In this document: positions 49,700 through 60,313 of the stretch, piece by piece
Layout: every line of letters begins with the position of its first letter
Position numbering within the stretch: the first letter of the stretch is position 1
NCBI RefSeq assembly: GCF_001640805.2
Contig: NC_066848.1
Span: forward strand, 7,951,526 to 8,015,525
Reading direction: 5' to 3'
Source: Lates calcarifer
Lineage: Eukaryota > Chordata > Actinopteri > Centropomidae
Length of the DNA: 64,000 nucleotides
Position numbers and translations under genes: made by a program
The notes under the pieces: model-generated
Told to the model about the DNA's origin: nothing
Databases searched by the model: none
Seen by the model: only the letters and a program-made list of their open reading frames with translations

Positions 49700-51050
49700 A
49701 TAGGTGTCTCCTGTGTTATTTGACTTAAAAGCTTAAAACCTTGAAGTTTAACAACCTTGTGTGACCTAATTAGTTCACATAATATTTGACGATTTTATTT
49801 GACTATTTATTTCATCACAAAGAAAAAAGACAGACAAAATTAACAAAACATTTTTTTTCTAGCATTTGAGTTTTTGAATTTGTTGTTGAGCTTCAAAACT
49901 TAGCACCTTTGGTAAGACTTTATCCTGTGATCTCTGTTACTAAGCCAACGTCTATCGATTTGAGCTAAGTAGTTGGATGATTTTCTTGGATTCTTTCGTA
50001 CGACAGTTGCAGAAGCATATCGTATGACCTGCAATGACCCCGCAAGCAGCAATAGCGTAGCCAAGCAGCAATAGGCCTGAAAATTTGCATCAAAATTTCA
50101 GCCAGCTTTTGTGTTCTGTCAGAAAACCCCCTGCTCCTGACACTCCGTTCAGACTGCCAAGCCTGCAGTCTTCATATTGACACAGATATTCTAACCTCTA
50201 TGTCTAATCATACTTTATAAGCCTATTCCTGATGTTGACCACAAAATAAATGTCTGAGAGTGAGCTGATTTTTGTTTTTGTTAAATCTAGATGTACTGAC
50301 CAATGACTCCTGTGCTACTCTCCTGTGCTACAGACAAAACGTGCAGATGGAGGAAAAACAACCTATGTGCGACATTTGTAACAGCTCAGTAGCTACAAGT
50401 AACAAATGCATCTGCATCTGTCTCAGTAAGGCTCTGCCTGCTGATGTTACCACTTTGGACACCAGTCGTGTCTGAGAATCAAGCACATTCTCGGTGTCTG
50501 AGATGGCATTTGTTTTGTTTCTGTTTCGTCTTTACAGTTTCAGTTGGACAGAGAACTTCTGAATCACCAGTTTCCTCATGTCACGTTGGCTTTGGTGAGA
50601 AGTCGTTGTTAACTCACCCTCTGTTTTCTGCAGGGACTGAGGTGACGGAGGCAAACTGTTAACCAATCTGTCCCACAGTGGGCGCTTCCTCTGGTGCTCA
50701 GGACTCTCGCCGGTGAGCCGTATGGCAGGTCATGGTGGGTCCTTCTCATGAGAGATGCCTTCATTGGCTACATCGAGGCATTTCACTAGCCTGGCAGACA
50801 AGCCCCGAGGGCACAGTAAACCAAGAACTGCTCAACTGTCGACGAACGACGGTAAATATTTTCATGGTAGCGCTTGAATACGCTCCCAAATATCATATTT
50901 AGAACGTCATAACTTAGCGATGGTATGAGGTAGAAATGACATTTTCCACTTCCACTGAGAATCGGTGCCTTCCAAAAAGCCATTGTTTGTCCGTGTTCGT
51001 CATTTACTTCAGTAACAAACTGATGCTTATGGTTGGAAAACATTTGGTTC
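49700..51050. other. Intergenic stretch without a recognised gene
   Basis: A 67-codon frame at 50272-50475 and other short frames show no family signature and no convincing splice context. I see nothing here that I can name. Confidence 0.6.
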
Positions 51051-51119
51051 ATCCCACCTTTTACCCGGCGCAGTACAGCAAGCCATTTGTACCATGGATG
51101 TATTCCTTGATCCAGACGT

Positions 51120-51210
51120 TATCGGTATTCTACCTTCCCGTTGGCTTGCGTGTGTTATGATTGGTCGCGTCGTATGTCGTCATCGACCATGGGAGGAGCG
51201 CAAAGAGGCA
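51120..51210 (+). promoter_or_regulatory. Candidate promoter of the forward repeat-family transcript unit
   Basis: CpG-rich for this window (gatcca-gacg, ggtcgcgtcgtatgtcgtca), with an inverted CCAAT box (ATTGG at 51160-51164). It lies just upstream of an exon-like segment with a splice donor. Activity is inferred. Confidence 0.35.
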
Positions 51211-51375
51211 GAGAAACGAAGTCGGAAAACTGATGTGAACCAACGTTTGAGCCCTTACTTCGGTTTGTCAGTACTTACTTAATTACCGAAGAAGCCTGGA
51301 TGCTAAAACAAGCTTTGACGGTGTTTTTTGTCTAAACGAGTGAGGCTGGACGCTGAACACACCTGCGGCGCAAAG
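51211..51375 (+). other. Repeat-family exon-like unit E1, forward copy
   Basis: It runs from 'gagaaacgaagtcgg' to a donor 'cgcaaag|gtaagg'. It is clearly homologous to the reverse complement of 63044-63211: shared blocks are 'gtcggaaaac', 'ttttttgtctaa', 'cgagtgag', 'ctggacgctgaa' and 'cacacctgcgg' / 'tacacctgcgg'. No long reading frame is present, so if transcribed this is 5' UTR or non-coding. Confidence 0.55.
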
Positions 51376-51414
51376 GTAAGGCTAAGGAGTGAACCATACA
51401 GTCTATGGAGTGAA

Positions 51415-51470
51415 CTAACTAGCAGCTAGCGTTAGCATTTGCGTCAGCGGCGAGCGTTAGCATTAGCCTT
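51415..51470. repeat. Degenerate GCTAGCGTTAGCATT-type repeat, forward copy
   Basis: Repeats of 'gcgttagcat' (51428, 51457). A matching inverted block of 'aatgctaacgct' lies at 62970-63030 just inside the reverse copy, in the position expected for a shared first intron. Confidence 0.6.
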
Positions 51471-51929
51471 CTCTTTTGACCAGTCCTTTTGTCGCATGGG
51501 TAAGAGGGTGTTTGCGTTTCCGTGACTGAGGCGTCCCTGACGTGAGTTGTGGACTTCTAACGTGGACAGGTGAAAATACAAAGAGCTCTTGACAGTCTGA
51601 TCAAATCCCTGTTGTAATTGTTTACAATCTTTTTTCTTTCATTTTACATTTCTTTGTAATATTGTGTTCCATCCTGGTCATTTTAACTCAATTTTGTAGC
51701 GGTCTATCATGTCGTTGTCATCGTTTTGTGTCTATTTATGGTCATTTTGTGTTATGTTGTGTCTGTACCTGGCTGCTGTACACCTGGATGTCAACGTTAG
51801 CAACAGCAAATTTGAGGTGCCGCCAGGGAAGATAATAATAATAAGAATCAGCGCAATTCCAATAGGGCCTTTGCATGCTTTCGTTCCCGGGCCCTAATAA
51901 GAAAAATTATGTAATAGGAAAGGTAATCT

Positions 51930-52075
51930 AATATTAGAGGTAATAGTAAAAGGAGGAGTAATAGTAATCCAAAATAGAAGGAAAAATGTCACGTTCTAGT
52001 AAGACATCAAAAATGTCACAGTATAGTATGTGGTCTAAAATGTAAAAAAATGTCATTGTATAGTTAGGCATAAAA
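51930..52075 (+). repeat. Diverged satellite-like units inside the forward copy's intron
   Basis: 'gtaatagtaatccaaaatag' is followed by 'gtaagacatcaaaaatgtca' and 'aaaaatgtcattgtatagtt'. The last two match the 38-bp satellite consensus of 53721-58829. The whole block is homologous to the reverse complement of about 59930-60070. Confidence 0.6.
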
Positions 52076-52077
52076 TG

Positions 52078-52210
52078 TTTTGTTAAATGTTCTGTTTCAG
52101 CTGTAAGGTTGAATATTTATCTGTATTTTCATGGCCAAGCTGTTGATGAGAAATAGGTAGTAGTGTATTGATCATTTCTGTTTGTATGTTTATCTTTGAT
52201 TTCCTCCAGG
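52078..52210 (+). repeat. First copy of a tandemly duplicated ~1.07-kb segment (left part)
   Basis: 'gttgaatatttatctgtatt', 'ttcatgg', 'aataggtagta' and 'tgattgcctccag-like' acceptor blocks here recur at 53148-53280. After the exon-like units, 'gtaattcacaaaca' and 'gcactgacattaaattgttt' also recur (52604 and 53617). This is a direct duplication of one exon-like unit with its flanks. Confidence 0.75.
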
Positions 52211-52603
52211 TGTCACCACTTCATCCACGACATCATCCATGATCGCAGAGACGTCATCCATGATCAGATAGACATTGTTGAGGATGAGAGAGACATTGTC
52301 CACGATCAGAGACATTGTCATCAATCGCAAAGATCTCGTCAGAGATGAAAGAAACATTGTCCATGATCAGAGACTTTGTCCATGATTGGCAGAGACCTGT
52401 GCAAAAGTCGGTAGTGACAGAGTTCCCCAATTTGACGGCATCGCCCGTGTTCAGAGAGACATTGTTGATGATCACAGAGACACCGTCCACAATCACAAAG
52501 AAATTGTCCATGATCGCAGAGACATTGTCCATGATCAGAGAAACATCATCTACGATCGCAGAGAGTCTTCGTAAAATGAAGTTCTTTGAGACCAGGCCTC
52601 CAG
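52210..52603 (+). other. Repeat-family exon-like unit A with heptad (RDIVHDx) repeats
   Basis: 394 bp between a consensus acceptor (gatttcctccag) and a donor (cctccag|gtaatt). It is built on a 21-bp unit resembling 'agagacattgtccatgat'. One + frame reads HDRRDVIHDQIDIVEDERD and, from about 52455, QRDIVDDHRDTVHNHKEIVH and RRDIVHDQRNIIYD, but it is interrupted by stops. A second + frame (52315-52650) is open and reads SMIAETLSMIRETSSTIAES. I do not recognise a family. It could be a decayed gene exon, a non-coding exon or pure repeat. Confidence 0.5.
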
Positions 52604-53279
52604 GTAATTCACAAACAGCTTTACATAAACTGTCCAACACAGAGCACTGACATTAAATTGTTTATGTTCAGTATTCAGTATAATTATTCGTGAGTGTGTT
52701 CATTTTAACTGCTGGTCAGAGGGTGATTTTGATAATATCTTTACTGTGTCTAACAGCCAGATCTACACTTATTTACTTAAAATCTTTCACATAATCTGCT
52801 GTTAAGACCTTTGTAAACTTGGTTGCTATTCATTAAACAAAAACAACACAAAACAAAGACATTTTAAACGTGTTAATTAGAAGAAGGTTGAAATTTGAAA
52901 TAACGATTCTGAATGCGACCATCTGTGGTGGAAGAAATACTTATACTGGTGGAAGATTTTTTACTGAAGAATAATAAACAACACAAGTTTAAAAAAATTT
53001 GAAGTTCACAGTAACATACATGATGCTTCTTTGATTAGTTGATAGACACAAAATTAATAATCAATTCACTTTTTCCTAAATATTTGTTGTTGGTTCTTCA
53101 GGGGGTGATGACAGTCAACTGTTGACTTTCTGAAAAAGCCCACTAATGTTTGTTATATGTTCTGGTTCAGCTACAATGTTGAATATTTATCTGTATTTTC
53201 ATGGTTAAACTGTTAATGAGGAATAGGTAGTAATATATTGATCATTTTCCTTTGAATGTTTCTCTTTGATTTCCTCCAG

Positions 53280-53616
53280 GTGTCACCACCTCATCCACGA
53301 AATTGTCCACGATTGCAGAAGCGCCATCCATGATCACAGAGACGTCGTTCACGATCGCAGAAGCACCATCCATGATCAGAGACATTGTCCATGACTCACA
53401 GAGACGTGCAAGAATCGGTGGTGACGGGGGGTCCCCGATTTGACTGCATTGTCCGCGATTGACATTGTTGATGATCACAGAGGCCGTGTCCATAATCTCA
53501 GAAACATTGTCCACAATCACAGAGACGTAGTCCACAATCGTAGAGATGTCGTCCACGATCACAAAGAATCTTGGTACAATGAAGAAGTTCTTTGAGACCA
53601 AGACAGAGGCCTCCAG
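53280..53616 (+). other. Repeat-family exon-like unit B with heptad repeats
   Basis: 337 bp, with the same acceptor (gatttcctccag) and donor (cctccag|gtaatt) as unit A and the same 21-bp repeats (HDHRDVVHDRRSTIHDQRD-type frame, interrupted). Near its 3' end 'tacaatgaagaagttctttg' gives YNEEVL then stop in the heptad frame. The minus-strand frame over it (53242-53736) is long only because the repeat carries no stops in that frame. Confidence 0.5.
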
Positions 53617-56361
53617 GTAATTCACAAACATCTTTTCATAAACTGTCCAACCCGGAGCACTGACATTAAATTGTTTATGTTCTGTAGTCAGCATAGTTGT
53701 TCGTAAGTGTGTTAATTTTAGGTATAGTAAGACCATAAAAAAGATGTCATGGTATAGTAAGACTTAAAAAACAGTGAAAAAATGCCATAGCATACTAAGG
53801 TATAAAAAAAAAGGTCATACTATACTAAGGCGTGAAAAAATGTCATACTATACTAAGGTGTCAAAAACCACCAAAAAATGTCATGGTAAGACACAGAAAA
53901 GTATTATAAAATGTCATAGACTAGCAAGGCATCAAAAAATGTCATGTTAAGGCATAAGAAAATGTTAAAAAAAAAAAAAAAAAGTCGTATGGTAAGGCAA
54001 CAAAAAAAAGAAAAAATGCCATAGTATAGTAAGGAGTCAAAAAAACACCAAAAAATGTCATAGTATAGTTAAGCATGAAAAGTAAGGGGTCAAAATTGGT
54101 GAAAAAATGTCATAGTATAGTAAGGGGTCAAAAACCACCAAAAAATTTCATAGTATACTAAGGCATGAAAAATGGTCAGAAAATGTCATAGTATAGTAAG
54201 GCATGAAAAATGGTCAGAAAATGTCATAGTATACTAAGGCATGAAAAATGGTCAGAAAATGTCATAGTATAGTAAGGAGTCACAAACCACCAAAAAATGT
54301 CATAGTATAGTAAGACATGAAAAATGGTCAAAAAATGTCATAGTATAGTAAAGGGTCAAAAACCACCAAAAATGTCATAGTATAGTAAGGAGTCAAAAAA
54401 CCACCAAAAAATGTCATAATATAGTAAGGCATGAAAATGGTCAAAAAATGTCATAGTATAGTAAGGGGTCAAAAACCACCAAAAAAATGTCATAGTATAG
54501 TAAGGCATGAAAAATGGTCAAAAAATGTCATAGTATGGCAAATGTATGGCATAGTATGGCAAAAAAATGTCATAGTAAGGCATGAAAAACCACCAAAAAA
54601 TGCCATAGTATACTAAGGGGTCAAAAACCACCAAAAAAATGTCATAGTATAGTAAGGAGTCAAAAACCACCAAAAATGTCATAGTATAGTACGGAGTCAA
54701 AAAACACCAAAAAATGTCATAGTATAGTAAGGCATGAAAAATGGTCAAAAAATGTCATAGTATATTAAGGAGTCAAAAACCAACAAAAAATGTCATAGTA
54801 TAGTGAGGCATGAAAAATGGTCAAAAAATGTCATAGTATAGTAAGGAGTCACAAACCACCAAAAAATGTCATAGTATAGTAAGGAGTCAAAAACCACCAA
54901 AAAAATGTCATAGTATAGTAAGGCATGAAAAATGGTGAAAAAATGTCATACTCTCTCTTCTATTAGTATAGCGTCAAAAACCACCAAAACATGTCAAAGT
55001 ATAGTAAGTAGTCAAAAACCACCAAAAAAATTCATAGTAAAGTAAGGCATGATAAATGGTCAAAAAATGTCATAGTATAGTAAGGAGTCAAAAAACATCA
55101 AAAAATATCATAGTATAATGAGGAGTCAAAAACCACCAAAAAATGTCATAGTATACTAAGGAGTCAAAGAACACCAAAAAATGTCATAGTATAGTAAGGC
55201 ATGAAAAATGGTCAGAAAATGTCATAGTATAGTAAGCATGAAAAAAAAAAATATAAGTAAGATCAAAAACAAAAAAATGTCATAGTATAGTAAGGCATGA
55301 AAAATGGTCAGAAAATGTCATAGTATAGTAAGGCATGAAAATGGTGAAAAAATGTCATAGTATAGTAAGGGGTCAAAAACCACCAAAAAAATGTCATAGT
55401 ATAGTAAGGCATGAAAAATGGTCAGAAAATGTCATAGTATAGTATAGCGTCAAAAACCACCAAAACATGTCAAAGTATAGTAAGGAGTCAAAAAACACCA
55501 AAAAATGTCATAGTATATTAAGGCATGAAAAATGGTCAAAAAATGTCATAGTATAGTAAGGAGTCAAAAAACATCAAAAATGTCATAGTACAGTAAGGAG
55601 TCAAAAACCACCAAAAAAATGTCATAGTAAAGTAAGGCATGATAAATGGTCAAAAAATGTCATAGTATAGTAAGGAGTCAAAAATCACCAAAAGAAATGT
55701 CATAATAAAGCAAGGCATGAAAAATGGTCAAAACATGTCATAGTATAGTAAGGCATGAAAATGGTGAAAAAATGTCATAGTATAGTAAGGCATGAAAATG
55801 GTGAAAAAATGTCATAGTATAGTAAGGGGTCAAAAACCACCAAAAAAATGTCATAGTATAGTAAGGCATGAAAAATGGTCAGAAAATGTCATAGTATAGT
55901 AAGAGTCAAAAAACAAAAAATGACATAGTAAGTAAGGAGTCAAAGACATCAAAAAATGTCATAGTATAGTAACAGAAAAATCAAAAAATGTCATAGTATA
56001 GTAAGGCATGAAAATGGTGAAAAAATGTCATAGTATAGTAAGGGGTCAAAAACCACCAAAAAAATGTCATAGTATAGTAAGGAATGAAAATGGTGAAAAA
56101 ATGTCACAGTATAGTAAGGGGTCAAAAAACATCAAAAATGTCATAGTACAGTAAGGAGTCAAAAACAACAAAAAATGTCATAGTATAGTAAGGCATGAAA
56201 AATGGTCAAAAAATGTCATAGTATAGTAAGGCATGAAAAAAAAAATAAAGTAAGATGAAAAATGGTCAAAAAATGTCATAGTATAGTAAGGCATGTAAAA
56301 ATGGTAGTAAGAAAAACAAAAAATGTCATAGTATAGTAAGGCATGAAAAATGGTCAAAAAA

Positions 56362-57361
56362 NNNNNNNNNNNNNNNNNNNNNNNNNNNNNNNNNNNNNNN
56401 NNNNNNNNNNNNNNNNNNNNNNNNNNNNNNNNNNNNNNNNNNNNNNNNNNNNNNNNNNNNNNNNNNNNNNNNNNNNNNNNNNNNNNNNNNNNNNNNNNNN
56501 NNNNNNNNNNNNNNNNNNNNNNNNNNNNNNNNNNNNNNNNNNNNNNNNNNNNNNNNNNNNNNNNNNNNNNNNNNNNNNNNNNNNNNNNNNNNNNNNNNNN
56601 NNNNNNNNNNNNNNNNNNNNNNNNNNNNNNNNNNNNNNNNNNNNNNNNNNNNNNNNNNNNNNNNNNNNNNNNNNNNNNNNNNNNNNNNNNNNNNNNNNNN
56701 NNNNNNNNNNNNNNNNNNNNNNNNNNNNNNNNNNNNNNNNNNNNNNNNNNNNNNNNNNNNNNNNNNNNNNNNNNNNNNNNNNNNNNNNNNNNNNNNNNNN
56801 NNNNNNNNNNNNNNNNNNNNNNNNNNNNNNNNNNNNNNNNNNNNNNNNNNNNNNNNNNNNNNNNNNNNNNNNNNNNNNNNNNNNNNNNNNNNNNNNNNNN
56901 NNNNNNNNNNNNNNNNNNNNNNNNNNNNNNNNNNNNNNNNNNNNNNNNNNNNNNNNNNNNNNNNNNNNNNNNNNNNNNNNNNNNNNNNNNNNNNNNNNNN
57001 NNNNNNNNNNNNNNNNNNNNNNNNNNNNNNNNNNNNNNNNNNNNNNNNNNNNNNNNNNNNNNNNNNNNNNNNNNNNNNNNNNNNNNNNNNNNNNNNNNNN
57101 NNNNNNNNNNNNNNNNNNNNNNNNNNNNNNNNNNNNNNNNNNNNNNNNNNNNNNNNNNNNNNNNNNNNNNNNNNNNNNNNNNNNNNNNNNNNNNNNNNNN
57201 NNNNNNNNNNNNNNNNNNNNNNNNNNNNNNNNNNNNNNNNNNNNNNNNNNNNNNNNNNNNNNNNNNNNNNNNNNNNNNNNNNNNNNNNNNNNNNNNNNNN
57301 NNNNNNNNNNNNNNNNNNNNNNNNNNNNNNNNNNNNNNNNNNNNNNNNNNNNNNNNNNNNN
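56362..57361. other. Assembly gap, exactly 1000 N
   Basis: A run of N inside the satellite. The round number suggests a placeholder, so the true array length is unknown. Confidence 0.99.
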
Positions 57362-58737
57362 ACAACAAAAAATGTCATAGTATAGTAAGGCATGAAAATG
57401 GTCAAAAAATGTCATAGTATAGTAAGGCATGAAAAACCATCAAAAAAATGTCATAGTATAGTAAGGAGTCAAAGAACATCAAAAAAATGTCATAGTATAG
57501 TAAGGGGTCAAAAACCACCAAAAAATGTCATAGTATAGTAAGGCATGAAAAATGGTGAAAAAATGTCATAGTATAGTAAGGGGTCAAAAACCACCAAAAA
57601 AATGTCATAGTATAGTAAGGCATGAAAAATGGTCAGAAAATGTCATAGTATAGTAAGGAGTCAAAAAACATCAAAAAATGACATAGTACAGTAAGGAGTC
57701 AAAGACCACCAAAAAAATGTCATAGTATAGTAAGGCATGAAAAATGGTCAAAAAATGTCATAGTATAGTAAGGATTCAAAAACCACCAAAAAATGACATA
57801 GTATAGTAAGGCATGAAAAAATGGTCAAAAAATGTCATAGTATAGTAAGGAGTCAAAAACCACCAAAACATGTCAAAGTGTAGTAAGGAGTCAAAAAACA
57901 CCAAAAAATTTCAGAGTATATTAAGGCATGAAAAATGGTCAAAAAATGTCATAGTATAGTAAGGAGTTAAAAAAACACCAAAAAATGTCATAGTATAGTA
58001 AGGAGTCAAAGAACAACAAAAAATGTCATAGTATAGTAAGGAGTCAAAGAACAACAAAAAATGTCATAGTATAGTAAGGCATGAAAATGGTCAAAAAATG
58101 TCATAGTATAGTAAGGCATGAAAAACCATCAAAAAATGTCATAGTATAGTAAGGAGTCAAAGAACATCAAAAAATGTCATAGTATAGTAAGGGGTCAAAA
58201 ACCACCAAAAAATGTCATAGTATAGTAAGGCATGAAAAATGGTGAAAAAATGTCATAGTATAGTAAGGGGTCAAAAACCACCAAAAAAATGTCATAGTAT
58301 AGTAAGGCATGAAAAATGGTCAGAAAATGTCATAGTATAGTAAGGAGTCAAAAAACATCAAAAAATGACATAGTACAGTAAGGAGTCAAAGACCACCAAA
58401 AAAATGTCATAGTATAGTAAGGCATGAAAAATGGTCAAAAAAATGTCATAGTATAGTAAGGATTCAAAAACCACCAAAAAATGACATAGTATAGTAAGGC
58501 ATGAAAAATGGTCAAAAAATGTCATAGTATAGTAAGGAGTCAAAAACCACCAAAACATGTCAAAGTGTAGTAAGGAGTCAAAAAACACCAAAAAATTTCA
58601 GAGTATATTAAGGCATGAAAAATGGTCAAAAAATGTCATAGTATAGTAAGGAGTTAAAAAAACACCAAAAAATGTCATAGTATAGTAAGGAGTCAAAGAA
58701 CAACAAAAAATGTCATAGTATAGTAAGGCATGAAAAA
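57362..58737. repeat. Higher-order repeat of about 688 bp (18 satellite units), two copies
   Basis: Unit-specific variants recur at a constant offset: 'acaacaaaaaatg' at 57362 and 58051, 'gattcaaaaaccacc' at 57773 and 58461, 'gagttaaaaaaac' at 57964 and 58651. Offsets are 687-689, about 18 x 38. A partial further copy follows. Confidence 0.85.
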
Positions 58738-58830
58738 TGGTGAAAAAATGTCATAGTATAGTAAGGAGTTAAAAAAACACCAAAAAATGTCATAGTATAG
58801 TAAGGCATGAAAAATGGTCAAAAAATGTCC

Positions 58831-58910
58831 TAACTCTATCCTCTGGCCACAAGTGGCTAAAAGCCATACCGCTAACCCTAGCCTCTGGCTGAAAGTGGCC
58901 AAAAACCACA
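58831..58910. repeat. Two imperfect ~45-bp direct repeats at the satellite edge
   Basis: 'cctctggccacaagtggcta' is followed by 'cctctggctgaaagtggcca', each leading into 'aaagccatacc' / 'aaaaccacaaccc'. They sit between the satellite and the CCCTAA tract. Confidence 0.7.
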
Positions 58911-58911
58911 A

Positions 58912-58935
58912 CCCTAACCCTAACCCTAACCCTAA
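58912..58935. repeat. Interstitial telomere-type repeat (CCCTAA)4
   Basis: Four perfect CCCTAA units, the vertebrate telomere motif, preceded by diverged ones (gctaaccctagcc). They abut the satellite edge. Confidence 0.9.
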
Positions 58936-58939
58936 TTCT

Positions 58940-59373
58940 AGCTAGAAATATTCACTTTTATACAATATTAAACCGACCAGCAAAATATTCAGTGTTCAGA
59001 AGTATTTATTTGAGCAAGACTAATACAACATGTAAATGTTATACATGTATAAACAATATAAATAGAACTATGTACACAGTAATGGACTGGATTTGAGTAC
59101 TGATACTGCTCTATTTGAAATAGCAAAATACCAAAATGAAATAACAAACACAAAATTTAACCTAACCCACAAACACTGTGTAGACGTGTGAATATGTGTA
59201 AGAAGGCTGCGTTAAGATAGTTTCTGTGTCTTAAGCTGCATGTTTTCTTAAGGTGTCAAAGAAATATGAAAAAGTGTCATAGGTGGGTTAGGATTAGTAC
59301 AGTTAAGTTCAGGAAAAGAAAAATACATTTATAGATCAGTGTCTGTGATTAACACGTGTTCTTGTCTCTGCAG
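58940..59373. other. Stretch between satellite edge and terminal exon-like unit
   Basis: AT-rich sequence, ending in the acceptor cttgtctctgcag. If the forward unit is transcribed, this is the end of its last intron. Nothing else recognised. Confidence 0.5.
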
Positions 59374-59815
59374 GAGGAGAAGATGACGGCAGCCGAAGAC
59401 CTGAAGTGGATGAAAGAAAACAAGAGTTACAAAGCTGTTAATTAGATAAATGAGATAAAAGACCTCCACCATCCAACTGCTGTAAACAGTTTCCTGTTGT
59501 TCAAGTGAAAACACGTTTTTTTCTCTACCATCTGTAATGTAGTCATGGGTACATTTTCCAAAGACTAATATGTCTTTATTAAACACCTGTGAGAACATTC
59601 AGCTGCTTATGATACAACTATGTAATAATTGTATCACAAGCAGTTAAATGATCACAAAGATGCTCAGTAGACATGTTCATCTTTGGAAAATGTGCTCTTA
59701 ACTACATTAGCTCTAACAAGTGTTTCCTTGTGGTCAAATGTTTGTCTTTATCTTTGCTGTGATTTGTTAAATGTTACCTGGGATAAAATCATTAAAAGTG
59801 TCCTAAACTTTTGCA
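59374..59815 (+). other. Repeat-family terminal exon-like unit with poly(A) signal
   Basis: It begins after the acceptor tctctgcag. One frame reads EEKMTAAEDLKWMKENKSY, then KAVN and a TAG stop at 59443-59445. That frame continues the heptad frame of unit B if B is spliced to this exon, except that B has a stop just before its end. An ATTAAA poly(A) signal lies at 59791-59796. No family recognised. Confidence 0.4.
59791..59796 (+). terminator. Candidate poly(A) signal ATTAAA
   Basis: In 'aaaatcattaaaagtgtcc', about 350 bp after the TAG of the terminal exon-like unit and followed by TG-containing sequence. Confidence 0.4.
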
Positions 59816-59859
59816 CTGTATATTAAGAAGTTAAAAAACCACCAAAAATGTTATAGTAT

Positions 59860-60240
59860 AGTTGCATTTCTCTATTTTGAGACTGAGGTTATACAAATCA
59901 ATTTATTGCATTCTATTTATATTTATTTTTTGATTACTTTTTGACATTTTTTTTTATACTATGATATTATTTTGACATTTTTGATGCTTTACTATAACTT
60001 CACATTTTTAGTTCTATTTTGGATTACTATTACTTCTGCATTGCCTCTATATTACAGATTACTTTTACTGTTACCTCTAATATTACTTTTACATTACATA
60101 TTACTTTTCTTTACATATTACTTCTAAATTTACAGGTAACTTTTACTGTTCCAAACTGCATCTAGTAACAGATTACTTTGACCATTAGATCTTACTTCTG
60201 ATATTGCTAATTAATACTAAATATAAATAATAATAAAACT
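59860..60240 (-). repeat. Reverse copy of the satellite-seed intron block
   Basis: Read on the minus strand it carries 'gtaatagtaatccaaaatag', 'agcatcaaaaatgtcaaaa' and 'atcatagtataaaaaaaaat', matching 51930-52075 on the plus strand. The change of orientation between the forward and reverse copies lies near 59860. Confidence 0.6.
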
Positions 60241-60313
60241 TTTCTGATATACTGAATACTAAACATAAACAACTCTGTGTTGGGCAGTTGATGTAAAACT
60301 ATTTGTGAATTAC

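Larger units (their letters stand above)
53721..58829. repeat. 38-bp satellite array (interrupted by an assembly gap)
   Basis: Consensus starts 'atgtcatagtatagtaagg' and continues in two main types: A, 'catgaaaaatggtcaaaaa', and B, 'agtcaaaaaccaccaaaaa'. The period is about 38 bp, with roughly 108 units outside the 1000-N gap by length. Units are degenerate before about 54000. Types A and B alternate irregularly on the left and in an ordered way on the right. Open frames across it on both strands are artefacts of the repeat. Confidence 0.97.

Noticed and set aside
50272..50475. 67-codon frame with several cysteines downstream of slit1
   Set aside because: No recognisable domain, no clear splice sites and no supporting context. 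Cysteine spacing does not fit a zinc-finger pattern I know.
56178..57430. Five long open frames of about 345-396 codons on both strands across the gap
   Set aside because: They run through 1000 N and through 38-bp satellite units. They are artefacts.
53721..58829. CRISPR-like repeat array
   Set aside because: Adjacent 38-bp units with no unique spacers, in a vertebrate genome. It is a satellite.
54431..58911. Minus- and plus-strand frames rich in MPYYTMTFF or KKCHSIVRH
   Set aside because: Simple translation of the satellite; no gene context.
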